Positions 32,615 through 48,010 of a DNA stretch of 64,000 nucleotides are shown in pieces. This stretch comes from Edolisoma coerulescens (lineage: Eukaryota; Chordata; Aves; Passeriformes; Campephagidae). Below the pieces are notes generated by a model. The model was given only the letters and a program-made list of their open reading frames with translations, did no database searches and was not told the DNA's origin. The stretch is taken from assembly GCA_013397115.1 (NCBI GenBank), contig VWZW01001241.1, positions 428,129 through 492,128 of the forward strand, read 5' to 3'. The position numbers and the translations under genes are program-made. Every line of letters starts with the position of its first letter. Positions within the stretch are counted from its first letter, which is position 1.

Positions 32615-35600
32615 CATAATTCTATTGAATTAAATCCTACTTAATTCACAATATCACAGGCAAGAATTTTCTCCAATTCTGAGGCACAGAAAAAACTTAA
32701 TTGTCTGAAGTCACATAAGTTTGCTACAGGAAGAGACTCAGGATCTTTTATCTCATAAATGTTATATACTTCCCCTCACAAAAATAAAACACACCTGGCT
32801 AGCAGTTGTATACAGGGATATCTACTTAACAATTATTTTATAAGAAGAAAACATTTAGCAGCATGAACTTGTATGAACTTGTACACTTAGCACACTAACT
32901 TTTATGTAGTCTGTAGACAAGGCAGCAGAAAGTTCATCATTCCTACTCACAACTGGCTGCATTACTATAACTAGGAGCAATCCCTTGAAGTCTGGATGAA
33001 GGCAGCTCAGTTTCCAAGGCCATGACTTGCACTGCTCTTTGCATAAAGAGAAGAATCATGTCTTGAAGGGATGCAAGTTCCACACCTTTCATTTCTGAAA
33101 TTAGTCTTTCCAGAAGATTAGATGGGACTGTCTTTGAGCATGCTGGAGCATACACAAGGCAAACACACAAACACACTTATGTATGCATAGCAAATTAAAC
33201 ACTTGCATACATGTAAGAGAGAAGAGACTGACATGAACACACTGCTTAGGAAAGATTCGTCAGCAGACACCTCCCACTGAGTGCATCACTCAGATGAGTG
33301 GATCAGATGAGACAGGGAGACACCCATCTGCATGAATACCAATTAGATACACGTTCTAAAAATAGGCATTTGACAATAACACAGTGTCGATGCACAGATC
33401 CAGAGACAGATGCACCCAGAATTTTGACACTGAAGCTACCCGTTCTTCCCCCACAACCATATGCAATATACCTTTCACTTCTGCACTCCAGTGCTCTCAC
33501 AGCACTAAAGCACTGAAGTCCATACTCCAACGCATTCATATGCACTAAACCTTTCATTTCCATGCATGTGCTCACCACACCTCTTAGGGCTCAAACACCT
33601 ACACAATACCCCGACAAAATCCATCCCTCAGCCCCCACAGGCAGTGGCTCCACAGCCCTGGCCTCAGGAAACACCTCCTAATTGCACAGCTAACAACTCT
33701 TAGGCACCCACAGACTGAGACGTACAATTGCAGCACCACAGTGTCTATGGCAAGTGGAAACACTTTTAAGTCTGTGGAGGAAAGGAAAAGCCCAACTGCT
33801 ACTAACTTACCTATCTACTTATCTGCCACACTATCACTTAGGATAAGGATGACTACTTGCTACATAGCTAACTAGACGATCCGAGCTGCAAAAGGCTTTC
33901 CATTATCCAGCCCCCTCAAGTTGTGCTTTATTGAATAACTCTTTTTGACTGATTTAATCTAATATCAAACATTTGAAATTTACACAAAATAAAAAAAAAA
34001 AATAGCAGGACTATTCCTTCGTGAATAATACAAGGAAAAAGCAACAATATATTTTATCCAGTGGGGATGGACAGACCACCATGTAATCAAAACACAGCTA
34101 CATTTACATGGTAGCTTCACAGGTAAAGCCCTCACTAAAAGTGGTATCCCACTTGCAAGAAAACAAACATGAACTAAATATAAGTTGAATGCTTCATTTT
34201 GTAAGTGTGTCTCATATAAATTTTAATTTCTATGGTGCAATCAGAAAATAAATTACTGCTTCTTGTTAGACCATTATGAAATACCAGTTGCACTAACAAT
34301 ACAACTCCAAAGTAAAATAAATACAAATTTCTCTGTTCCACCTCCCCCCTTTTTGTTTTTTTAAGACAAGCATAGAAATCAAGAAAATTAGGTTATAAAA
34401 GCCTATGGCAGATTAAGATACCAATCTGAAACACCAGAAATTCAAAACAGAAGGAAGCACTGTTGTTTTCACAGAGCTTCAGATTTGCCCAGGTTATGTC
34501 AGTAGAGCATCTGGGATGATTGGCTATGCAGTAAAATGTAAGGCTGATATGCAACATCCTCATCGTCAAATACACAAGCTTTTGTGCATTTGTATAAAAT
34601 ACACTTGTCAGGGAGACAAGCAAAATTAGAATTGGGTCAGATTACACCCACACTAAGAATTTTAATATTTTCATTCCTTGGCTTATAAAACTCTTTGACA
34701 AGAAAACAAAACCCCCTGTGTATATATATGCACTTGTCACCCAGTACTGAAACAAGCACTTTTCAGTAAAACGCAGCAGCTTTTTAAGAACATATACGCT
34801 AGACAGTAATTTAGGACAGAAAGTGAAGACTCAGACCAAATAGCAATCACATGGGAAATTTCAAAGCAGTGGAATAAGACCTTTTTTTCCAAGTTTGCAC
34901 TTGATCATGTTACTGGATTTGCTGGCAATATGGGATCTGTAATAATCAGGCACAGTCAAACATTAGGTAAGGTGGCAATTCCAGAACACTTTCAGGGCAA
35001 CAATAATTCAGTGTAATTGGCTACTAAATTATTTAAAACAATTGCTATTACTTGCTATGCAAGTAAATATTACTGTTAATTTATGTTGCATATCTCATTC
35101 ACCTGATCCAAGTGTTTGGTGCATCATCTTGACACTACTTAACGGTATGATAAAACAAGACTGCAGCCAAACCAGAGCAGCTGATAATTCTTCCAACTTT
35201 CCTTTCCCAGCTTACTGCCTGGCAAATCTTTTGAACTCTTCTCTTATGATCCCACTCAAACAAAGAAAAAAACAGTAATAAGTAATAAACACACTGAACT
35301 GAAATCAAGGGTGCTTTAAAAAATCCTACCACATTAGCAAGTCAGAATTAATTTCAAAGAAGTAAAAAGAAAGTCAAAGACCAGAATTCATAATCTCCCA
35401 CTTTACAAGGTAAATGCTATATGTTTATGTATTTGGCTGAATTTAAAAAGCAAGGGTAGGGTAGCCAAGGTCATAACCACCATCAACAACTGGAAGGTGA
35501 CTGCAGAGTCTTCATTTCTCAAGCACTAAATAGTTACAGTACAATCCCAAGTCAGACAGATCAAAGAGGTGCAAAAAGTCCAGCCAAGCACTGATCCCAA

Positions 35601-38600
35601 ACTATAGTTAAACAGACAAGAATCTGTCCAATTCATAAGAAAAATGTATTAATGAAAATCCTTGCATTGAATACCTTTTAATGTCCACTAATTCGCTTGG
35701 GACTAGTAATACTTCCCTACAGCTTTCCAGGAGAACTAGTGCCTTACTTTGAATCTTTGCAACTAGCAAATGGAAGCTCCTTCTGCAAATACAAGCCAGG
35801 CTTCTGTCTATGGGACAATAAGGATCATCCTTGGCAGCACTGAGAAATCTGTACTTTGCGACTTTGCAAATGCTCACCATAAGCCAGTCAGATCTTATCC
35901 AGGATCACTGTTACTTGCATATCAGGACAGAAAATCATATGAAATGTGGGGAACAACACTCTAAGGGTCACATCCAATGCAGTTAATAAACATATATAAC
36001 CTGAAACATTCTCTAAGGCTGGACTCAAAGGCCGGTCAGGCAGAGTCAGTTAGGACTGAAGTAGGGAGCCATACAATGCAATGAATGGCGCCATGCTGTG
36101 CACTGCCTACAGAAAATGCCTCTTCTAGAATAAATCTCTACATTTACATTTTTCTGTGTTTACTTTTTTGCTTAATTTGCTGCTGTTCTGATCCAATGAA
36201 ACACTATGGCAAAAGATTTAAAGGAGACTCGAGTTTCTCACCATGAACTCTGAGAGAAGAAATGCACAACAGACTACCAAGCAATGACAGACACTGCTGC
36301 AGAACACCTATGAATATATAACCACTTCTATTTAGGTGCCTGAAACACAGATCCAGTGATCTAACTAACAATATCCATCTAATATACTCAGAGATACTCC
36401 TAGACTCTAAGGTATTTAGCAAATAAAAAAACTGGCAAAAAAGGACTCTTCGACTGCAACCTCTCTGAAACAGTGTCACAATGTAAGGAGGAAAAGTAAA
36501 ACAAGAATACCACATGCATGAAGAAATGGAGAGCCTCTACTTTGGTGAAAAAAAAGGCAGTTCTGACGTACTCGTGTAAATTACACACGCAAAAAACCCC
36601 TCTGTCCTCATCCAATACAATAAGGGGAAAATAATCAATTTTGCTGAGTCTAGAAAGAAGAGAAATTTGCCATTTTAAGATATGTGATTTCCCTCAAAAA
36701 GAAGGTGGTGTGAACTAAGATGGCAGGAATAAAACACTTAAAAATCTGATCTTCTCTAAGCAAACATTCTCACAGAAATACTTATTTCATGTAAGAAATA
36801 AGAAAAAAGGATACTGATTATCTGCCAAGTCTGAAATTGCTACCCATCGTTTTGGTAACTACTTGTGAGAAGCCTTCAGGAAATGTTTGTATTTCTGGAA
36901 TCAAATGCAGAAAGAAGAGAGGCTGCTGGGTATTGTTCATAAAATGAACTTAACCTGGAAGGAATGATAGGTGTCACGTTAGTGACAAAAGAAAGGCATT
37001 ACAGTTTGACAGCACCCTTCTGTCTGCAGCGCCATATGAAAGGAGGAAAAACCATCCCCGGGGCAAGGAGGTAAGAAAAATTCTCATACCCTAGAACCAT
37101 GCTCCCCTTTTTGGGGAGCAGCAGAACAAGCTAAAAAATGTTTTCCCAATTAACTATAGGCTTGCTGATGTGGTAACAGGGGGCACATGGTTCTCACTAG
37201 TCATGAGCCACAAAGGGAAAAGGAATCCAACCAAAGGAAGCTACTGTCACCTAAGAGCACACGGCGTGGTATTGCCTATACGAGTATGAACCTGTCCACG
37301 TGTCAGGGTCTGACTCTACAGCCCTGCTCAAAACTACTTCATGTGCAAGACAGAATGGCTTTGAATGCTCAGTGCTATTTCATGTAAAAGAGCACAGGTG
37401 GTACTGTGATTATGGCATCCTGAACAGAAAATTTGCTCAGTGTTACACAAAACACTGAGATGGTACTGAAAATTACCAGTTAGAGGAAGATGAAAACTTT
37501 TAGGCCTTGTATAACTTAATATAAATCGCTGGACTAATTGTTTTGTTATAATTAAACTGTTATACAGATATGATTTTCCTTTAATAGAAATCTCAACAAA
37601 AGGTTCATATTAAGTCTCAAAGAAAAATAAAAAGAAAACAAATTTGTTTTCACTGTCATTACAGATTAAATAAATATCATGATAGCACATTTTAACATAG
37701 GACCTTTCGATTCCCTCCATTTTGTGAAAGGTGCACGAGCAGGCTATAATTTTGTATTTTGAATTTAGTAAATGAACGGCACTGACTGTGCAGGCATTTT
37801 TGGTACTAATGAAGCATGAAGTCTTGTGAGAACTATAAAGTCACCCAAACCCTCATGTTGGAAGTGCATCAGGATTCAATTCCAAAGGCAATTATGTCCT
37901 AGCTTTGTATGAAACTGACAAATGGTATAGTTTACAAAACCTGACCTGCTTATTTAAACTTATCAACAGATGGCATTATAGCCAAAGTCTGAAATATGCT
38001 CATGTCAAGGGAGGCAGTATCTTTACGGGCATAACAGGCTAGGATTGAGCATAGCTAGTGCCTTGCCAGATTTTAATAAGACCAACGAATCAAATGTTTT
38101 TGTTGTCTGCTGTATAAACATATAGGAAAAAAAAGCATTGAGAAATACTACACAAACATTGCAGACACCCCTTAGACAGTCTGAAAATTTGTTCAAAGTT
38201 AGGACCAGCTTGTTTATTTATAATGCTGTGTAAGGTAAAGTGGGGAATACGGAACACCTGTCAAAAGAAACAGTAAATGATACTGAGAATACTGGTATAC
38301 ATAAAATACTTTTGAGCTGGAAATTATTTCCTTTGTAATAAGACTACTAGAAAAGATTTATTCTAATAATAAGCCAAATGTCCCATGACAACCCTCCCAA
38401 TAACAGATTTGAAGTAAAAACTAAACCAAGCACTTTGAAGAGCAATGAAAATACATCACCACAGCAGAAGTGTCTCTGCAGCATCCCTCCACCCTCAGTA
38501 CCACTACGCAGTATTTCACCGTTGGAAGTAGAAGCTGTAATTTCAAGCATATGCCAAGGCAGGAGAGAAATCTTTGACATTTGCTTTAAGAATATTAACG

Positions 38601-40099
38601 GAACAATTACTCTTACACTGAGAAAGGTACAGGGTACTGGTTTTGGAATAAGTCAAATTTATGAGCACATATCTGGAATGAAATTTTCCCTTGGAAACTG
38701 GGAAGTCTGTGGTAGAGAAACAGTATGTAAGAGCAGGTATTTCCCCCAGCCCTATGAGAGCACCCAGGTTGAAGGATTTCAATTTTACCTGCCTATCAGA
38801 ATCACATCCAGTAATAAACCTTCAGCACAAGATATGCAAACACTGATATAATACCGAGATTGTCTCTGAAATTAGAGACAACATCAGAAGTAGATCAGCA
38901 TGCAGACTATCTTGCTCAGAAGATCTGCAAAGCATTGCAAAGACATACAGAAACCCAGGTGAAAAGAATGTAATATGCTTAGAAATGAAAACTGTATTCT
39001 TATTCACATTAAAAAATGTGTCTCTCAGTGAAAAATTACTGTTAGCCTTGCATTTTAATGACAGCAATAGTGAAAAGCTTCTGTGGTAGAGAAAGGAATG
39101 TCAGCCACATATAGGGAAAATGAAAATCTGACTGCAAGTGGTCAGAACTTGTTCACCAAAGGCTGAACCACTGAAAACAGATTAGTCAATATGAACTCTG
39201 CAATAGTTGCTGAAACAAACCACAACCCATTTGCGAAAATGGGTATCAAGCACTAGCAAGAACTCTGTACTGAATTCATAGGAAAAAAGGAAATCGGTGT
39301 CAAGTGCAGATTAGTTGCATACCACGTGCCCAAAATGTACATACAGCACATGCTCCCAGGGTTGAGATTACCAAAGCACTGCAGAGAAGCCTGTTAAAGA
39401 GGAGTTTGAGAGCAAAGCACAGCTGAAATGAAAGTTGGAGAATGATCAGAAGAATCAAATAATACTGTGTGAGGCTCATAAATTAAGTCTCAACCACTGT
39501 TTTAACATAATTCCTTTTTACTATTCTGTTAGCTGTTATTCTCGAACTGACAGAACTCTCTTCCAGTAGACAAAACACCTGACAATCCCTGGCCTGGCTC
39601 ACAACTTGCAAAGATTTGTACCAAGCTTGAAGGTCAAGAGGATTCAGAATCACACTGCCACAGAACACACACCCATTAATGGTTTCTCCTTGCTTAAAAC
39701 ACTAGTACTGCTGCTTGGCTTTCTGCAACCTACTCACAAAATGCTCCATTTTGTGTAACATCCTGAAACTAAATCTTCTGTTCATCTCCTTACAGACACT
39801 GAAAGAAGTCCCTTTCTTCCACGCACATGCCTGCCACAGTTGTCACCTTGCAGCTGCAAGTAAATATCATTCTGCTCTAACCTTGAACATTCCAGTCTTC
39901 AAGATGTTGTGTCTTTGCTTATGACAATCTTTATTCCTTTTGCAATCATCCTTCTTCACGAAAGGAGCCAGGGAGAGTGGGGTACATACAGTAATATGAC
40001 TACCTTTGAGTATCAGTTAGACCTCTGAATAATTTTCAAAAATGCAAGTAATGGCTATTTGCATATTTGAAAACAGCTAATTACAACTATGCAATTAAC

Positions 40100-40158
40100 A
40101 GTGAGACTCAATGATCTTAAAGGTATTTTCCAACCTTAATAATTCTAGGATTCTGTGA
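40100..40158 (+). mobile_element. CR1 LINE 3'-terminal fragment
   Basis: GACTCAATGATCTTAAAGGT, then 'TTTTCCAACCTTAATAATTC' and TAGGATTCTGTG is the end of a sense CR1, including its 8-bp-type tail. Confidence 0.88.
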
Positions 40159-43100
40159 AATAAGTACTTTCCAGTATGTCTGGCCTCTATTGGCTGGCAG
40201 TATTCCTGTGTGTATCAAGGTATGAGTCAGCTGAGGAAGAATGCAAAGAGATGTTCATGCAAAAAATGGAAAAGCACAATGTCATGCTTGTGTTGCTGGC
40301 AGAGCAAAGGACAATGCAGTAAGAAACAGCGACAGATAGGGGAGAAACAGAAATGTGAAGGCCCCTTAGAATGAGCACAACAAGCTGGAACCTTATGTGG
40401 TGGATGATAGCCAAAGCACAGGCTTGTCAAGGAGGAGATGGCAACGTGTTGAGAAAACATGCCAGGAGGACAGCTTCAGCAATCCTGTTTTTAACAAGAC
40501 GAGAAGGTAACACAGTTGTCAGAGGCCAGCAAGAACAGCTCGCAGTAACAGAGATGGTAAATGAAGGAGAAAGCATAAGGGTTACCCAAAGAGACTGAGA
40601 AAGAAGCAGCAAAAGATTCAGGCCATGAACTGGAAGATGAGTCCCTACACTGTATGTTCAGAGCAAGAACATGTTATAGGCCCAACTGTGGAAGCTTGCA
40701 GCAGAGAAAAGCAGGAAACAAAGGCAAATCTCAAAGGAGCTTTCCTGAGTTCCATACTGGCCTCAGGGGTCTTAAACTTGCAGCAATTAATTTAAAAAAT
40801 ATGTTAAGGTAGTATGCAAAGTTGCATAATTTAATACCCCTGGCAAGAAGGAGGTAAAGAAAAGCAAAGAGAGGATACTAGAAGTGGGTCATTGTGTCTA
40901 GCTTATGAAAAAAAAATAAATGGAGGGAGGTAAATAGCTTAGTGCAGGAGCTACTGAATGAATGACTAGAATAGTTAGGAGGGAAACCAGGAAAATACTG
41001 TCACAAAAGTCAAGGGAGGACAAGATTTCAAGACCGGGCATGATCAAGTGTCAAAAACAGCAGGGAAGCCAAGAAGGATGAAGATGGAATAGAGACCCTG
41101 AGACTTGGCCAAGAAAAGGTCATTAGAGATCTCAGGAGAAGCTCCGAGGGAGCGAGAATATCTATACTGAAGTCAACTTACAAAACAGTTCTAGACTGCA
41201 CACAATCACACAGGATCTCTCAATTTTGGAGTGACTGGTCCCTCAATGAAACAGAAATGTATTGGAGCATCGTGCTTTCACTGTTTCCTAATGGCACAAA
41301 AACCAGCATACAGAGGTTTTGAGTTCAGTATCACATTGTAATTAAGGCAATCTGCAGCAAGAACAGGCTGCCATTATAAAGTGGTTTTCATCCTTATACT
41401 TTGGAATCCTTATAAAGGATCAATAACCTATTCCAGGATAAACGGGAAGCCATGCATGGAGAAGCATGCAGCCCAAGGTCAGGCAGCAAAGGAGTATCAG
41501 AACCATGCAGAGAACATTGCTCTCCAAAAACCCAGACCAGTTCTCTACATTCAAACCTTGTCTGCTTTGTTCAGGTAGAGATAAAAAGAATTTCAGATAT
41601 AACTATTTTAGCAGTTTATTTTTCTCTGCAAGTTCCTGACGGGGAGGGAGAATTTGTCTTGGTTTTACTTAACAACAGGTTTTTTTAGGGGAAACTGAGA
41701 ATTCAGAAACTTTGCTCCTTTAATTTGTGACCACAAAGTGTTCAGATTCTTTCCCAATTATTCAGATTTGAACTTTTAACAGTAATTACATATTTCTGCT
41801 ATAATCAGCCACAGTCTTTATAGAGCAGAGAGCATAAACAAAATTTGAATTGCTAATGGTAAAAAACAAAAAAGCAAATATTTTTTCCTCGAGGTATAAA
41901 AGCTCTCACTCATCATCTCACCCTGTCCCTCATTACTCAGTCTCTCTTATACATAAAAAAGGCCAAAAAAAGAACACACATTCCCTTAGTTCTTGATTTC
42001 ACATCAAATAAACTGACCAGCTCAGAAACATGAGGAATGAGGTACTGGGGCCTTGCACAAAATGTTCAGCCCAGTTCTGAAAACCAAGATCCTCAAGTGC
42101 TAGACGGAACCAGAGAATGTAATGGAAGGGTTTTTCATTCTAACCAACTAAAATCTAGTTATTCCTGAGGAACGAAAGGGGCCAGAAGAGAAGGGAGGGT
42201 GGGAGAATTAATTGAGTTGGACTATGGAGACCAAGTGCCACCCCCCAGACAAGCAGAACTGGATATTTTCAGTGACAAAAAAAGAAGTTTCTTGAGATAA
42301 CCTCAGACAAAAAATCCTATGTGTCCACAGGCATATAATCTAACAAAAGGCAAACCAGGAACAGGTCAAAATGCAGATGTGGAAGTAAGACCAGAGCCTG
42401 TGAGATGTAGTAAAAGACTCCTGCCAGTGAAGAATCCTAGAGTGGGGATGAGGGATGCTTCCTTGATGAAGAGAAAAAGCAGCATTTTAGGCTTCTAGGA
42501 CCACAGGACAGAATGCCAAAGGGACCACAACAGAAAAGAGATGCAAAGAGCAGGAACAACTGAGAGGAGGAGTGGGTGTAGGAGGAAATGCGAGTCAAGA
42601 AGTAGGCAGGCTGGAAACATGCTGGGCCTTAAAGGTGCAGGAGAGGAACATGAGTGCCACATTATGCTATGGAGCCCAGGGAGTCAGGAAAGGTCAGGTA
42701 CTACCAAAATCTCTGCTGTCTACCTTTAAATCTGTGCTGCCTACCTAAGTAAGTATCAGGTTCATAATAGGATGGGGTGGAAGACTGGGCAGGTCAAAGA
42801 CAGATGGATAAAACAACAATCTAGTCCAAATCTTGGCAAAGCACCACAGAATACAGCATTAAATTGGTCTTAAAGTTGGTTGTGAGATCTCCAAATTTTG
42901 AAACATTCACAGTATTTTGCATTTCACTTCAAACTTAAGATGAAAATTTGCAATTAATTAATTGTGAAAACATACTGCAGCATGCTTGCTCTCTCTCAGT
43001 AACACACATACACAGATGGCCTTTAAAAGTGAAAAACATGAGTACAGGGCAGAAATATGTTATAGATTTTTACGTTCATCATATATCCCTTAGAAGGAAG

Positions 43101-46100
43101 AAGGAAACAAAACCAGCAGAACAGATAGCAAGCAGCAATACTGCCTCCTACAAAGACAATAAGCATTTGGACGTTGAACACATCAACTGGATATTCTTGC
43201 TAAAATAACATGTGCAACTGCCAACAATACAGCAAATTAAAGGCTTTTCTTTAGGCTTCAGAGTTAACACAACTGGAGAGTTCAAACATGTTAGCTATCA
43301 CATTAGGCCGCCTGCCCACTAATCTAGGGACTACTCATCTTCCCTAAGATGCCTTCCAGACCAAAAACAGTATCCTTCAAAGTTTCAGTTCTGAAGCATC
43401 ACTCAGAAACAGATTCTGCAAATGGAGTACTACAAAACATAGAAGGTTCTCTGTGAGAGTCACTGATTACTATTCTACCCAAGGTTGGGAGAAGCAAATG
43501 GAAAAATGTGTCCAGAACCATTTTTCATCTTTTGGTCGCTAATGACTGAGATCCAATTCCTGCCTGACAGCTGTGTAAAATGAGATAATCAGCTCAGTCC
43601 TGCTCTTGAGGGACAGCTGTCCATATCACAGTTGCCATTAACCCCACCTCCCTTCTGACATTTGAAGTAAAGGGCCAAAGATCCAAACTGGGATGCAGAC
43701 AATCTCCCACTATATGAAGGTCAGCTGAAGTTTAGGGGAAGAGGTAGTAACCTGTAACCTGCACCTCTGTGATAATAATAAACTTCTTCAGAGACACCAG
43801 CATTCAGCTGTATTTTTAGAGGGGGGGGAAAAATTCAACAAAAAAAACCAAACCAGAAGTACTACAGTAGTCACAACCTTCTCTCGGACTGAAAAATTAG
43901 ATCCCAACTCATCAAACTGTTTCATTCTTTCATTCCAACTTCTTGGACTCCTTATTCTATCCTAGAAACTTGCCTACAGAACCACATTTCAAGATAAAAC
44001 CCAAGAACTTATAGAACAGATACTTAAACAGTATTATAACCTCATGATCTTTCAGTAACATAATCCTTTTCCCGTAACTCTTTAGACCATCTCATTTCAT
44101 TTTGCTTAAGGGCTTGACCTGAGAAATGCCATACTGTCAGTTCTTGGACAGGATCAGACTGCTTCAACTTAAAAAGTCAACTTTTGGAAGCATGAATGTC
44201 CAAATTTAGATTTACAAACCCATATACACACAACTAAGTGTCTTTTTCCTCAAATGTAGAAGACTTCATTGCTTCTGTTGAAGCCAGCTCTACGTTCCTG
44301 GGCATTTACAAGAATTAGGCTATTTACTTAGGTACAGTAATGTGGTTTTTAAAGTCTAATTTTAGGTGGTCAGGTTTAACGTTCTTAATGTAAACTCTTA
44401 CAGACGTAACACTTGCATTTAAATGTGTCTGTAAAGTATCCTGCACTTTCATGAAGATAAATAATACTCTCCCTTTTTCTTGTATAGATACTTTTGTATA
44501 AAATAAATGGTGCAGAACAGCTGCAGTATTCCACCTCAGAGGAAGCTGCATTTTCACCTGTGATAAACATTTTATGTGAATGCCATGATCACACTGAAGA
44601 GCTGTGCTCTTGAAAAATTATTCCCCCAAATTTATGACTATGTCCCAGCTTTTGTATAGCTGTGTTTTAGATTATGAGATCTTCAGAGCAGAGATTGCCT
44701 TAATTTTGTGTCCAAGCCAGTAGTGAATGCCTTGTCAGCAATTAAAAAATAAATAACAATTAGTCTATAGCACACCACTTCCAGCCTTTTATGTCTGTAA
44801 TGAACATCTAAAAGCTCAGGCAGCAAATACAGATTCTTTATCATTAATGGAAGGAAAAAAAATGTTTCATGTGCAGAAAGGTAATTGTTGTAGAAGAGCA
44901 GAATTTTGTTAAGGCTGGCACATATATTCTGTAAAGTGCCCTGGCATCCATCAGAGGCAAAAGCACTTGAAAAATGTCAAGTCATTACTGTGAGGAAGGG
45001 GGCAGCGTGAGGTAAATTAACCTCAAGAGCATGAAAAGTCAGTTTATCCCCTTGAATGTACAAAGGCCAAAATGCCTCAGTTATCTCTTCCCTTGTGCTA
45101 GATAACACAGCTCTACTCTAAACAGGCTGATTGCATAACTATAGGGCAACAGGTAGGAGGGCATCTAACAGTACCCCCAGAACATATGTATGCTTGGTGG
45201 TTCAGCCTTCCCTTAGAAAGAGCCACCTTCTGAAGCTATGGATAACTGACAAAATTCTCTGCCAAAATGGGGAATTACTTTGGCATCTTTTGTCTGATCT
45301 TGCTAGCACATTACACCAAGGAGTTCCTTCTTCAGGGACTCCCTGTTTAACCATTGCTCTCCCAAATGGCTTCCAAAAGGGCTCCCTGTCCTGGCCCTTT
45401 GATCTTCGATTTCCTCACTGCTATCTCACTAGAAACAGTAATACCTCAGGTGAGATATCCTTCAGCATGACTCTTCTGCTGCTGGAATCTGCTTTGGCTT
45501 TATTTGAGATGAAGTCTCCCTCAGACTTGATTTCTCAGGAAATCACCGCGTTGGTGTCAGAATACTCATTTGTGACTGGGAATTAACTGCCTCATTTACA
45601 AAAAGCAGCAGCTTGGCTCACACAGCACCAGCATCAGGATTCACATTCCTAGCCCCTGAACGCAGCATAAGACACAGATGAAGACTGGTGGCAACCGAAC
45701 GGCTTCTTTTGCCTTTCAGAGCAGGTCCCACCAGCACTGTCACGGCTTTCATTCCCAGGCCCCTGAGCGCCACAGGACCCACTCTCAAGGGCACTCTTTC
45801 CAGAATTCATCCCACAGTCCCTTAGGTAGGGACACACATCTCAGAGTACTTGCATAGGGATCTGTACATTCGGACCCCAAGCACAGCGAGGTCTGCACCA
45901 CACAGTGATTTTAATGCCACAGTTACAACCACAGTAGGACCCACATGGAGATCTGACACTCCACCCCACAGGTGCATCCTTGGACACTGGCACTACAAAT
46001 CACTGCTCCTGTCTCCTCAAAGCTTTTTTTGGCCAATATTATTGCTCCCAATGGCCCCTAAATGACAGAAATTAAGTCACACCAATGATGATTAAGGCTG

Positions 46101-47489
46101 AGCCTAGGATGAATAAAACAGGGAAAGAAAGTAGAAGGGAAAGGGCAGAGAGGTTTCTTACAATTAAACAGGGCTAAGGTCCCCCATAAGCTAAATAGTG
46201 AGGGAAAGAACCATGTCAATTCCTTATAGCATATAAGGGAGTTAAATGACGGAGACTGAGAAAGAGACACAGAAAAAGACGGTGGGGAGAGGTTCAGAAA
46301 CAGAAAAAGCTAAAAGAATAAAAGCAAGCACATACAGCGAGAGAAGAAGAGACATAGAGAACAAGGACAGAAGGCAAGAGAGGACAGCTAGGAATAGAGA
46401 GGTGATATAATGTGGTCACTCACTCTGTCTGGAAGATTTTCTGGAGGGAGGTGGATTATCTTCAGTGCTGGTTGCTGGGGTGCTGCCCTTCACACTCCTT
46501 CTCTGAGACCCATACTCAGACCGTTGCTGTCAGCTATTCCAAGGGCTTCTTCGAAAAATATTTCGAGGGCGAAAGATTGTGGATGAAATCAGGATCTTGA
46601 GTATTAAACCAATCTGCTTGGGATTGTCAGTCCCCTAAAACTGCTGGTTTTATGCTGGGATGGAGATCCTCTCTCCCTTTTGGCAGCTAACTACTAAAGG
46701 GGTGTTCCCCTGGGAAACAGCCTTTTCACTGATGGTCAGATTATTTCAGAAATCAATTTCCCCAACTTGCCTACCTAGAAATCTCTTTTCTCTAGGTATA
46801 CCTTGTCCTTAAGGGGGGGAAATCTCTTTCTCTAAAAAAATTCTTGCTATGTCTGTGGATATTATCAGTGAAATCTGCCTTTTCCTCTCCCTGTAACTAG
46901 GAGGTGTGTCTTCTCTCCTTGCACGGGGTATTTGAAGAAAACCCTCTCGGGATTAGGGGATGAGGAATCTTCCTTGGGATGAAGGAGGATGAGATCAGTA
47001 TTGGAAATTACCTTTATCTCCAGTTACCAGTAACTGGAAAAGGAAAGAATAGCTAAATCTCTTCTCTGCTTTCTCTCCCTTGTTTTGCTCTACCACCTGC
47101 TAAGCAGATGTAAATAATTAAAATTACTAGGTAAGTATCTGCAGCTCCTGCTTATTTCTGTCTTGGGAACTGCCTCTCCTGGGCATACAGGATTTCTTCT
47201 GTAAAGACTCCCGTTACTACCTGGTCCGGGGAAGGGCTGTCTGCTCTGCTTGAGAGAGGACCTTCCTCAGTAGCAGGAGGGAGTAGGCAGCAAGGGTTAT
47301 TCTCACAATCCTCAGGAACTGGGGTCTGAGGACACCTCTCCCCCTTAACAAGTATCGAGGGAGCTCCAGAAGGCTCTATTCCACAGCGAGGAAGAGCAGA
47401 CCTGCTTCTAGATAGTTACTAGGGCTGGGTGCCGGGGGCCTCTGCACACCCTTGGCTCGTTAGTGGGGAAGGGGGCAAGTGTTAAGCTC

Positions 47490-48010
47490 CCTCACCAGCT
47501 GCGGGGAAGAGGCCTGGCAGGGGGGCCGCTGGGGTGTCCCCGCACCGGGAACGGGGCTGCCTGACNGGGGCCCGGCCCGGGCGGCGCTGAGTCTCTCCAG
47601 GCCCCGCCGCTCTCGCGGCTGCTGCTCCGGGCTGCGGCTCCACTGCAGGCCCCGGCTCCTCCCCGGCCGCCGCTCCGCCTCCCCCGGCTCCCCCCGGCCG
47701 CGGCCGCCCCCGCCTCCCCGGGTTAAGGAGGCGCCGCTCGGGGGGGAGCTGCGGCTGCCCGCCCGCTCTGCCAGGCGGAGGGCAGGAGCTGCCCGCCGGG
47801 ACCGGCTGAGGCCATTCCCGGCACCGGGGCTCGATTCACCGCGGAGGTGGCCGTGGGGCCCTCGCCCCCCGGGCGCTGCCAGCAGCCGCCTTTCGCCGCT
47901 CTCAGCGGGGGGCAGTGGCTGTGGGGTCACCCCTGGGACAGCCGGTCGTGGCTCCGGCACTGGGGCTCACAAATGGCCACCCTGGGTCGGGGTCTTCGCC
48001 GTGCGTGCCC
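47490..48010 (-). promoter_or_regulatory. CpG island, candidate FOXJ2 promoter and first exon
   Basis: Dense CpG and GC from about 47490 to 48010. On the minus strand the island ends in CGCAGCTG followed by GTGAGG (exon end 47496), a good donor pointing towards FOXJ2. Open frames through it are only long because stops are rare at this base composition. One base is unread (N near 47566). The link to FOXJ2 is inferred from position and strand. Confidence 0.5.

Larger units (their letters stand above)
31846..47490. other. Probable FOXJ2 5' UTR intron; no exon recognised
   Basis: It starts at the acceptor of the first FOXJ2 coding exon and contains no CpG island until about 47.49 kb. It is AT-rich, with a (TA)n run at 32593-32614 and one short CR1 3' end at 40100-40158. 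Open frames up to 157 codons (38378-38851 and 45131-45586) show no family resemblance and no splice context. The 46.4-47.4 kb part has no recognised feature. That the whole stretch is one intron is inference. Confidence 0.5.

Noticed and set aside
32943..33176. Minus-strand frame of 77 codons upstream of FOXJ2, considered as an alternative first exon
   Set aside because: No good donor in frame, no CpG island, and the peptide is unlike any FOXJ2 N terminus I know.
38378..38851. 157-codon plus-strand frame in the presumed FOXJ2 intron
   Set aside because: No recognisable family, no splice or promoter context, and ordinary AT-rich composition; about the length chance allows.
45131..45586. 151-codon plus-strand frame
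   Set aside because: No family resemblance and no neighbouring exon-like signals; probably chance.
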